From assembly GCA_022794295.1 (NCBI GenBank), contig JAAWEO010000022.1, forward strand, positions 1-18,794: a stretch of DNA of 18,794 nt, in the 5' to 3' direction. The notes beneath the pieces are model-generated. The model had not been told where the DNA came from and searched no databases. It saw only the letters and a list, made by a program, of their open reading frames with translations. Below, one piece after another: positions 12,889 to 18,794 of this stretch. Position 1 is the stretch's first letter. Every line of letters begins with the position of its first letter. The translations under genes were made by a program, and so were the position numbers. Origin of the DNA: Angelakisella sp. GTDB taxonomy: Bacteria; Bacillota; Clostridia; Oscillospirales; Ruminococcaceae.

Positions 12889-13397
12889 GCGTGACGGAAC
12901 AAAACCTGTTGTTTGACGACGAAACCGGATGTCTGACCGCTTTTGCCCTCCAAGGCCTTGTGGAAGGCTCCCTGGGGGAGCTGGAACGGCTGGAGGTCAC
13001 CGAGCACCTTTCCTACTGCGACCTCTGTGTAGAGCGGTACACAGCCCTTCTGGCCGATGACACCCTGCTGGAGGCCCCGGAGCTCTTGAAACAGAGTGTT
13101 CTGACCAAGCTGCGCCAGCGGATGGCCCGGGCCTTTGTCAACCGTTATTTCCACATGGGGGTAGCTGCCTGCCTGACCCTGGTGCTGTGGAGCACCGGCG
13201 TCTTTGCCACCTTCGGGGAGCTGGCCCTTAGCCCGCCGCGGCTGGAGCACCCAAACATCGCCCCGGAAAAGAACGGGATCACCATCAGCCAGCGGCTGGA
13301 GGACTTTTCCGATGGCATAGGCAGCGGTCTGTATCGCTTAATGGATCGGATGAACACCATCGATTTGAGGGGAGTTTTCGCAAATGAGAAAGAGTAG
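12885..13397 (+). CDS. Anti-sigma factor with zinc-binding HX3CX2C motif
   Basis: This 170-residue protein is likely to bind and inhibit the ECF sigma factor encoded just upstream. His41, Cys45 and Cys48 form the HX3CX2C zinc motif of ZAS/zf-HC2 anti-sigma domains in 'EHLSYCDLC', with an N-terminal Cys16 also available. One membrane segment spans about residues 91-110. The outer part of about 60 residues is short. The four-base overlap with the sigma gene and the downstream membrane genes support a membrane-signal role. Release of sigma may need proteolysis or a conformational change; nothing shows which. Confidence 0.8.
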   Translation: MSVTEQNLLFDDETGCLTAFALQGLVEGSLGELERLEVTEHLSYCDLCVERYTALLADDTLLEAPELLKQSVLTKLRQRMARAFVNRYFHMGVAACLTLVLWSTGVFATFGELALSPPRLEHPNIAPEKNGITISQRLEDFSDGIGSGLYRLMDRMNTIDLRGVFANEKE

Positions 13398-13971
13398 ACT
13401 ATTCAGTCTTTTGTGCGCCTGCTGGCCAGGCGCGGGGGAGATGTATTTGGGCCTGATGAACCGGGGCGTGGCTATTATGCTCCTGTTCTGGGGGGTGGTC
13501 GTGATCGGGGCCACGGGATTTCCTCCCCCGATGTTCATCCTTCCGGTGCTGTGGTTTTATTCCTTTTTTGATACCCTTACCCTGCGCAATCTGGACTACT
13601 ACGCCCTGACCGAGCTTCAGGAACGGGATGAATACTTCTTCGAGGACCTGATGGGCGGGAAATACAGCCTGCCGGAGGTGGTGGAAAAATACCGCCTGCT
13701 GATCGGCCTGGGCCTGATTCTGGCGGGGGGATACACCCTGTATGAAAAGGTGGTCCGTTTCCTTTGGAGGAGTGATATCCTTCCCGGCTGGCTTTATTCC
13801 CTTTTGGATAATCTGCCCAACATGCTCCTTTCCTTTGGCATTATTGCCCTGGGGATCTGGCTGGTGCGGGGCAAGCGGATGCCTGCCGACGAGGTAGAGG
13901 ACTTCCCCCAGTACGGAAAACGGCTGGAAGGAACAAGGGAGGAAAAAGGCAATGACAAACGATCTGCTTGA
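13384..13971 (+). CDS. TM2-like integral membrane protein
   Basis: This encodes a 195-residue membrane protein with about four hydrophobic segments (near 4-20, 26-52, 103-121 and 138-162). The start 'LLCACWPGAGEMYLGLMNRGVAIMLLF' resembles TM2/PspC-style proteins, in which a 'PG-GH-YLG' loop joins two helices. The C-terminal tail is hydrophilic. GAGGGGAG before ATG13384 is the ribosome binding site. The gene starts inside the end of the anti-sigma gene (14-base overlap). No function is known; as part of the sigma operon it may take part in sensing or responding to envelope stress. Confidence 0.7.
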   Translation: MRKSRLFSLLCACWPGAGEMYLGLMNRGVAIMLLFWGVVVIGATGFPPPMFILPVLWFYSFFDTLTLRNLDYYALTELQERDEYFFEDLMGGKYSLPEVVEKYRLLIGLGLILAGGYTLYEKVVRFLWRSDILPGWLYSLLDNLPNMLLSFGIIALGIWLVRGKRMPADEVEDFPQYGKRLEGTREEKGNDKRSA

Positions 13972-15451
13972 GCGGGAGCTCCCCCAGGGGGAGGAGCCCG
14001 CAGAGGAAGAAACCCCGGCGGCACAGGAGGCCGGTGGGACCCCAGGGGAACAGGGACCCTTGACGCCCCCGGAGGATGCCCCGCCAGAGCAGGAAAAGAC
14101 GGTGTTCGCCCCCTCGGCGTGGGAACGCCGCAGTGCCAAAAACGCTGAGGCCGATGCAAGGCGGGCCGGCCACCAGGCCCAGAAGGCCCAAAAGGAAAGC
14201 GACCGCCAGCAGCAGGCCGCCGACCGGGAGACAAAAAAGCTGGAGCTCCAGCTGGCCCGGGAGGAGCGGAAGGCCCGGGACGAGGAACGCCGCCAGGAGC
14301 AGAAGCGCCTGGACGAGGAACGCCGCCGGGAGCGCAAGGCCAGGGAGGAGGAGGAACGCCTGCTTCGCCAGGAAGAAAAGGCGAAGCGGAAAACGGTCCG
14401 CCGCGTGGGCACCATGACCCTGGGGCTTTCCCTGATTGCCATTGGCGCGGCGGTGCTGATGTATCTGGTGAACCCCGGCTTTGACCTGCGGGTTGTGGCC
14501 TACCTGGCCCCCCTGATCCTCATTGGTCTGGGGGTAGAGACCCTGATCCGGTACTTCTTCAGCAAGGACCGCACCTACCGCTTTGATTTTGCCAGCGGGG
14601 TCGTCTGTATCCTTCTGGTTATGGGCAGCTGCTTTGTGGCCCTGATCCCGGAGCTGATGTACTATGTCAGCCCGAGGCGGTTTGCCGCCGAGGAACAGCT
14701 GCTCCAGGCGGAGCGGGATAAGCTGTACCAGGCCTTCAAGGGGGAGCAGCGGGTGGCGGACTACTATGTCTATGGCGATGTCCAAAGCGGCCTTCCCTCC
14801 GCCCAAAAGGATGAAAATGGCGACTGGGTTTACCAGCTCAGCTATCTGCGGACCAATATCTCCCTTCTGGATGGCTACGAGAGCAAGGAGGATTTTGCCA
14901 GGGTCTGCCGGGAGCTGATGGACAAGGTCATCCGGGAGGATGCCTTCGGGAAGAACTTCAGCCTGTACATGGGGTGCCCGGTAAACAGCGAGGGTGTCCG
15001 GTACGAGCTGGAGGTGGACAACCGCCTCCAGCTGGAAATGGGGGTCGAGGCCCTGGCCAAGCTGACCAACGAGATCTACACCAGGCCCAGCCTGGAAAAT
15101 GGCTGGCTGCCCAATGGCTACAGCGAGATCGAGGCATCCTACGGAACGGTATACGCCGAATGCTTCGCCGACCTGATAGAGAACTACAGCGAGGATGAAC
15201 TGAATATCTACTACGACCTGCTAATGATGAGCGACCGCCCCGACCTGGCGATGAACTACTACAACTCCCTGAAGGACCAGGAGCAGGACCAGGAACCGCC
15301 GGAGACAGCCGGGGAACCGGAAAACAGCAGTGAGCCGCCGGCCGAGGATGCGGAAGGCAGCGAACCGCCAGCGGCGTCTGGGGAGGAAAGTCCGGTCCAG
15401 TCCTCCCCGGAGCAGGAGGATTCCCAGACGGAGCCCCCCGACGCGGCCTGA
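13952..15451 (+). CDS. Coiled-coil, LiaF/DUF5668-like membrane protein with outer domain
   Basis: This encodes 499 residues. Positions 1-50 are acidic and Pro-rich. Residues about 55-150 form a long, highly charged Arg/Glu/Gln coiled coil. Three membrane segments follow at about 152-174, 181-203 and 213-237. The first two, 'MTLGLSLIAIGAAVLMYL...LAPLILIGLGVETLIRYFF', match the LiaF/DUF5668-type membrane pair. An outer domain of about 210 residues ('YVYGDVQSGLPS...YTRPSLENGW...') has no match I can name. The tail from about 450 is Glu/Pro/Ser-rich. With an inside N terminus and three spans, the C-terminal domain would face out. AAGGGAGG (13935-13942) precedes ATG13952, and the gene overlaps the one upstream by 20 bases. 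The layout suits a sensor or effector of the ECF circuit. Confidence 0.65.
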   Translation: MTNDLLERELPQGEEPAEEETPAAQEAGGTPGEQGPLTPPEDAPPEQEKTVFAPSAWERRSAKNAEADARRAGHQAQKAQKESDRQQQAADRETKKLELQLAREERKARDEERRQEQKRLDEERRRERKAREEEERLLRQEEKAKRKTVRRVGTMTLGLSLIAIGAAVLMYLVNPGFDLRVVAYLAPLILIGLGVETLIRYFFSKDRTYRFDFASGVVCILLVMGSCFVALIPELMYYVSPRRFAAEEQLLQAERDKLYQAFKGEQRVADYYVYGDVQSGLPSAQKDENGDWVYQLSYLRTNISLLDGYESKEDFARVCRELMDKVIREDAFGKNFSLYMGCPVNSEGVRYELEVDNRLQLEMGVEALAKLTNEIYTRPSLENGWLPNGYSEIEASYGTVYAECFADLIENYSEDELNIYYDLLMMSDRPDLAMNYYNSLKDQEQDQEPPETAGEPENSSEPPAEDAEGSEPPAASGEESPVQSSPEQEDSQTEPPDAA

Positions 15452-15479
15452 AAAACTTGCCGAACCGCAAAAGCTAAAG

Positions 15480-15519
15480 AAAAGAGGAGGGGCCCCCAAA
15501 AGGGTCTTTCCTCTTTTTT
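15480..15519 (+). terminator. Terminator of the ECF operon
   Basis: An AAAGAGGA / TCCTCTTT stem with a GGG/CCC inner stem and CAAAA-type loop ends in a run of six T residues (15514-15519). It closes the 12355-15451 operon. Confidence 0.85.
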
Positions 15520-15608
15520 CCCCGGGCCAGGGGAAACGACCGCCGTTTTGCACAAAAAATCCTCCCTGATTTTGGCAGTACTCACAAGGGGATAACGGAA
15601 AGAAGTGG

Positions 15609-15637
15609 TTGCTATTCCCGCCGGAATTATGTATAAT
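15609..15637 (+). promoter_or_regulatory. Sigma-A promoter of the EF-G-like gene
   Basis: TTGCTA (15609-15614), a 17-nt spacer and a perfect TATAAT (15632-15637). The predicted start is near 15644. Confidence 0.8.
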
Positions 15638-15687
15638 TGTACTAAGGCACTTCTGGCCAAGGACTTGTTTTGTGTCAAAATCGCTAG

Positions 15688-15708
15688 AAACGGGGCGTTC
15701 CCGTTTTT
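15688..15708 (+). terminator. Attenuator-like hairpin in the EF-G-like leader
   Basis: A 7-bp stem AAACGGG / CCCGTTT (15688-15694 and 15700-15706), loop GCGTT, with a run of five T residues ending at 15708. It sits in the leader of about 115 nt, upstream of the start codon, and could terminate part of the transcripts. Confidence 0.5.
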
Positions 15709-15759
15709 ACCGGGAAGATTATCCCCTGTCCGGGGGAAAAGAAAGGGGCAAGCCATACC

Positions 15760-17838
15760 ATGAAACAGTATATGGCGGATAAGATCAGAAATGTTGCCAT
15801 CGCCGGCCACGGCGGGAGCGGGAAAACCTCCCTGGCGGAGGCCATGCTCTACCGGGCCGGAGCTACCGACCGCCTGGGCAAGGTGGCCGACGGAAATACC
15901 GTCTGCGACTGCGACCAGGAGGAGACCCGCAGAAAGGTCTCGGTGTCCTCCGCCGTGGCCCCCCTGGAGTGGAAGGACAACAAGGTGAATCTCATCGACT
16001 GCCCCGGGCTGTTCGACTTCGCCGTGGGAATGAGCGAGGGCATCCGGGCAGCGGAAAGCGTTCTCATTGTGGTTTCTGCCAAATCCGGCGTTAATGTGGG
16101 CACCGAAAAGGCCTACAAGCTGGCCACCCAAATGGGCAAGGCCAAGCTCTTTTACATCAACAAGATGGATACCGAGCACGCCGATTTTCATAAGGTGATG
16201 GAGGGGCTTCACGCCGCCTTCGGCACCAGCGCTTGCCCCATGGTGGTCCCCTATGTGGAGGACCACAAGGTGGTTTGCTACATCGACCTGCTGGACGACC
16301 GCGCCTTCTCCTACGCCGCCGATGGCAGCAAGACCAACGTGGAGATCCCGGCCGGGGCCTCCGGCATGGTCAACGCCCTGAAGGACGACATCAAGGAGGC
16401 GGTGGCCGAGACCTCCGACGAGCTGATGGATAAGTTCTTCTCCGGGGAGGAGTTTACCCAGGAGGAGATCCGCAAGGGCCTTTTGCAGGGTGTCCGGAGC
16501 GGCTCCATCGCCCCGGTATTCTGCGGCTCCGCCCTCACCACCGAAGCCATCAACCCCCTGCTCAACGCCATTGTCACCATTCTGCCCTCCGCCGCCGACA
16601 ACGCCGGGGAGCAGGTAAAGACCCCCGGCGGCGATGACCTTTATCTGGACTGCAGCGGGGACGACCCCCTGGCGGCCTTTGTCTTTAAAACCGTCACCGA
16701 CCCCTTTGTGGGTAAAATGTCCTACATCAAGGTGGTGGCCGGCAAGCTGACCTCCTCCTCCAACCCCACCAACGTCCGCGCCGGCGTGCCGGAGCGCATG
16801 GGCAAGATGGTCACCATCCGGGGCAAGAAGCAGGAGGACACCGACGCCATTGTGGCCGGGGATATCGGCGTGGTCTGCAAGCTTTCCGAGGCGGTCACCG
16901 GGGATTCCCTCTGCGATCCCCGCCGCCTGGTGCTCTTTGAAAAGGCCCCCTTCCCCAAGCCCAGCCTCACCATGGCCATCCAGCTCAAGGGCAAGGGGGA
17001 CGAGGGCAAGATCGCCCAGGCCCTTCTGCGCCTCATGGAGGAGGACCCCGCCATCGCCTTCGAGAACAACACCGAGACCCGCCAGCAGCTGCTTTCCGGC
17101 TTGGGAGAGCAGCATCTGGATGTGATTGTCAGCAAGCTGAAGAACAAGTTCGGCATTGAGATCACCCTGACCAAGCAGCGTGTTGCCTACCGGGAGACCA
17201 TCCGCAAGAAGGTAAAGGTCCAGGGCCGCCACAAGAAACAGTCCGGCGGTCACGGCCAGTTCGGTGACGTCTGGATCGAATTCGAGCCCTGCGACAGCGA
17301 GGGTCTGGTCTTTGAGGAAAACGTCTTTGGCGGCGCGGTGCCCAAGAACTTCTTCCCCGCCGTGGAAAAGGGCCTCCAGGAGTGTGTCCGCCAGGGCACC
17401 ATTGCCGGGTACCCGGTGGTGGGCCTCAAGGCCACCCTGGTGGACGGGTCCTACCACCCGGTGGATTCCTCCGAAATGGCCTTTAAGACCGCCGCCTCCC
17501 TGGCCTACAAGGCGGGCCTGCCCATGGCCGGTCCTGTCCTGCTGGAGCCCATTGGCAGCCTGAAGGTCACCGTGCCCGACGCCAACACCGGCGACATCAT
17601 CAGCGAGCTGAACAAGCGCCGGGGCCGCGTCCTGGGCATGAACCCCCTGAATGGCGGCTACCAGGAGATCGAGGCCGAGGTCCCCATGAGCGAAATGCTG
17701 GACTTTTCCATTGTCCTGCGCTCCATCAGCCAGGGCCGCGGTGACTTTGAGCTGAGCTTTGAGCGGTACGAGCAGCTGCCACAGATGCTGGAGGCCGCTG
17801 TCATCGAGGAGGCCAAGGCCATGCGGGCCGAGGAATAA
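15760..17838 (+). CDS. Elongation factor G-like GTPase (EF-G2 type)
   Basis: This encodes a 692-residue five-domain translational GTPase. G1 'GHGGSGKTS' is at residues 16-24 and G4 'NKMD' at 134-137. The long C-terminal half contains EF-G domains III-V, with 'NTETRQQLLSGLGEQHLDVI', 'GGHGQFGDVWIEFEP' and a domain V end. The G3 motif is 'DCPGLFDF' (residues 80-87) instead of 'DTPGHVDF': the catalytic His is Leu84 and the Thr is Cys81. The opening 'LGKVADGNTVCDCDQEETRRKVSVSSAVAPLEWKD' fits the EF-G-like (EF-G2) branch rather than the main translocase FusA. GTP hydrolysis on the ribosome may be slow or different, or the protein may act in another ribosome-linked role. AAAGAAAGGGGC precedes ATG15760. 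The YbjN-like gene follows 93 nt later. Confidence 0.8.
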   Translation: MKQYMADKIRNVAIAGHGGSGKTSLAEAMLYRAGATDRLGKVADGNTVCDCDQEETRRKVSVSSAVAPLEWKDNKVNLIDCPGLFDFAVGMSEGIRAAESVLIVVSAKSGVNVGTEKAYKLATQMGKAKLFYINKMDTEHADFHKVMEGLHAAFGTSACPMVVPYVEDHKVVCYIDLLDDRAFSYAADGSKTNVEIPAGASGMVNALKDDIKEAVAETSDELMDKFFSGEEFTQEEIRKGLLQGVRSGSIAPVFCGSALTTEAINPLLNAIVTILPSAADNAGEQVKTPGGDDLYLDCSGDDPLAAFVFKTVTDPFVGKMSYIKVVAGKLTSSSNPTNVRAGVPERMGKMVTIRGKKQEDTDAIVAGDIGVVCKLSEAVTGDSLCDPRRLVLFEKAPFPKPSLTMAIQLKGKGDEGKIAQALLRLMEEDPAIAFENNTETRQQLLSGLGEQHLDVIVSKLKNKFGIEITLTKQRVAYRETIRKKVKVQGRHKKQSGGHGQFGDVWIEFEPCDSEGLVFEENVFGGAVPKNFFPAVEKGLQECVRQGTIAGYPVVGLKATLVDGSYHPVDSSEMAFKTAASLAYKAGLPMAGPVLLEPIGSLKVTVPDANTGDIISELNKRRGRVLGMNPLNGGYQEIEAEVPMSEMLDFSIVLRSISQGRGDFELSFERYEQLPQMLEAAVIEEAKAMRAEE

Positions 17839-17864
17839 CAAAGCCACTGAATGCAGCCTACCGC

Positions 17865-17893
17865 CCGGGGAGGGGTGTATGGCCCTGCCCCGG
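17865..17893 (+). promoter_or_regulatory. Intercistronic hairpin
   Basis: CCGGGG-A-GGG (17865-17874) can pair with CCC-TG-CCCCGG (17883-17893). No T-run follows, so it is more likely an RNA-processing or stability hairpin than a terminator. It lies between the EF-G-like gene and the YbjN-like gene. Confidence 0.5.
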
Positions 17894-17931
17894 ACGCGGC
17901 AATATAGAAGACAGAAAAGGAGAAAAACGCT

Positions 17932-18405
17932 ATGTCTAAGATCATGGATGCCATCCGCAGAAATTTTGACGATGCCCACTGGAACTATTCCTGCGAGGAG
18001 AGCGACCAGGACGGCGATGAAGTCATCCGTATGGGGATGCGCACCAAGCAGCTGGAAAACTGCCGTACCATTGTTGTGGGCCGCGGCGACGAGGGCTTTA
18101 CCGTTTACTCCATCAGCCCCGTAAAGGTTCCCGAGGAGGCCCGCCTCCGTGTTGCCGAGTACCTGACCCGGGCTAACTACGGCCTGACCATTGGCAACTT
18201 CGAGCTGGATATGTCCGACGGTGAGGTCCGCTACAAGGTCACCAATTTCTGCGGCGACATCGACCTGGACCAGGAGGTCATCGACCGCCAGGTAGGCTGC
18301 GGCTACAGCATGATGGACCGCTACTTCCCTGGCATTATGCAGGTTATGTACAGCGGCGTTTCCCCCGAGGCCGCCATTGAGGAGGCCGAGGGTCCCCGGG
18401 AGTAA
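17932..18405 (+). CDS. YbjN-domain protein
   Basis: This encodes a 157-residue soluble protein. Its start is a small helix and 'NYSCEESDQDGDEVIRMGMRTKQLENCRTIVV', followed by 'PEEARLRVAEYLTRANYGLTIGNFELDMSDGEVRYKV', the alternating strand-helix pattern of the YbjN family (putative sensory-transduction regulators and chaperone-like proteins). 'MDRYFPGIMQVMYSGVSPEAAIEEAEG' is a typical C terminus. Its role is not established; neighbours suggest coexpression with the EF-G-like GTPase. AAAGGAG (17916-17922) precedes ATG17932 by 9 nt. A terminator follows 25 nt after the stop. Confidence 0.8.
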   Translation: MSKIMDAIRRNFDDAHWNYSCEESDQDGDEVIRMGMRTKQLENCRTIVVGRGDEGFTVYSISPVKVPEEARLRVAEYLTRANYGLTIGNFELDMSDGEVRYKVTNFCGDIDLDQEVIDRQVGCGYSMMDRYFPGIMQVMYSGVSPEAAIEEAEGPRE

Positions 18406-18430
18406 TTTCCTGTACCTCTGTTCCAAAGAA

Positions 18431-18460
18431 AAGCCCTCCGGTTTAGCCGGGGGGCTTTTT
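18431..18460 (+). terminator. Terminator after the YbjN-like gene
   Basis: An 11-bp stem AAGCCCTCCGG / CCGGGGGGCTT (one T-G wobble), with loop TTTAG, then T residues to 18460. Confidence 0.9.
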
Positions 18461-18538
18461 CCCGCCCGGTAGGGGGGGAATAACGGTTTTCGCGGGGCTA
18501 ACACTAAAGCTAGGGTGGCTGAAAATGCTCTAGGGTCA

Positions 18539-18550
18539 CGACCTAGGTCG
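18539..18550. repeat. 12-bp perfect palindrome
   Basis: CGACCTAGGTCG at 18539-18550 is a perfect palindrome in the gene-free stretch 18461-18574. The word CTAGGGT also appears twice just before it (from 18510 and from 18530). It could be a small protein-binding site or a remnant; no further support is visible. Confidence 0.3.
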
Positions 18551-18574
18551 GCTTGGTTTGGCGGGGCGGTTGTG

Positions 18575-18745
18575 GGGGCCGCCTGGGGGCGGCCTGTAGA
18601 GGGTCGAATGGACCGGCCTTATGGGCCGGTCCATTCGAGGGGGGCTGAGGTTGCAAAACACCCCACCGGGGTGTATTTGCAGGTTAGCTGGGTAGGGGGC
18701 GAGCAGGCTTCTACTTTCTTTTTCTATCGCAAAAAGAAAGTAGCA
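18575..18745. repeat. Three-hairpin intergenic repeat, copy 2
   Basis: Second copy of the element at 11750-11918. The 15-bp stem is at 18604-18618 and 18624-18638, with loop TTATG in place of TTGTG. The TGCAAA..CACCCC stem follows, with loop ACC instead of ACT. The third stem is TACTTTCTTTTT / AAAAAGAAAGTA, a 12-bp version of the corresponding stem in copy 1. Loops and flanks differ more than the stems. The rest of the window (18746-18794) holds a CTGCCCC-TTC-GGGGCAG hairpin (18766-18782) like those at 85-171. I see no gene after 18405. Confidence 0.85.
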
Positions 18746-18794
18746 AAGCCTCTCCGCGCTAAGAGCTGCCCCTTCGGGGCAGTTGCGCTCCGAG

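Noticed and set aside
15259..18504. A very long open frame on the minus strand opposite the EF-G-like and YbjN-like genes
   Set aside because: It mirrors the codon bias of the GC-rich plus-strand genes, spans two genes and their terminator, and its translation is low-complexity (Gly/Val/His/Leu-rich) with no family motif.
1..18794. CRISPR array, tRNA or rRNA genes, transposase, integrase or phage genes
   Set aside because: No regularly spaced repeats, no cloverleaf or rRNA signatures, and no such protein motifs on either strand by eye.

Overview
The window looks like chromosomal DNA of a GC-rich gut-type member of the Clostridia, probably an Oscillospiraceae or Ruminococcaceae relative. This is inferred from Firmicutes-style AAAGGAGG ribosome binding sites, sigma-A promoters, U-tailed terminators, a Clostridia-type lipoprotein/SGNH/membrane gene set, and high GC in third codon positions. 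Nearly every gene lies on the + strand. I see no tRNA, rRNA, CRISPR array, transposase or phage gene.

Layout. (1) 1-224 is non-coding with small TTCG-type hairpins. (2) 225-4225 is a tightly packed run: a DUF3006-like peptide, a WapI-type immunity protein, a divergent uracil-DNA-glycosylase-like protein, an MBOAT membrane protein and a DHHW/AlgJ-like exported protein, closed by a terminator at 4231-4268. (3) 4325-9596 is a complete branched-chain-amino-acid-type ABC transporter operon (livK-H-M-G-F). It has a strong promoter, a leader of about 200 nt, two hairpins between livK and livH, a long palindromic insertion directly after livF, and a terminator. (4) 9597-9876 is AT-richer regulatory DNA with DnaA-box-like words. 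(5) 9877-11702 encodes an SGNH hydrolase, a DUF4358-type lipoprotein and a small membrane protein. (6) 11735-12342 holds a three-hairpin repeat and a second long palindromic element. (7) 12355-15451 is an ECF sigma / anti-sigma / two-membrane-protein operon. (8) 15609-18460 encodes an EF-G-like GTPase (EF-G2 type) and a YbjN-like protein. (9) 18461-18794 carries a second copy of the three-hairpin repeat.

The most unusual signal is in region 2. MBOAT and DHHW/AlgJ partners normally work together to O-acetylate extracellular polymers. Here both genes are full length and intact, and their family frameworks are still readable, yet each has lost its catalytic residues. The MBOAT active-site His is Tyr306, and the RWH motif has become R-F-N. 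In the partner, the DHHW signature has become T-G-G-L and the nucleophile Ser of the GDS-type motif is Arg307. Coordinated loss in both partners suggests a pseudoenzyme pair kept for a non-catalytic role, or one that borrows catalysis from elsewhere. An SGNH hydrolase with an intact triad lies 5.7 kb downstream.

The ECF operon looks like an envelope-sensing circuit: sigma factor, HX3CX2C anti-sigma with one membrane span, a TM2-like membrane protein, and a coiled-coil/LiaF-like three-span protein with an outer domain. The EF-G-like GTPase lacks the catalytic His of translational GTPases, which is typical of the EF-G2 branch, and it has an attenuator-like leader hairpin.
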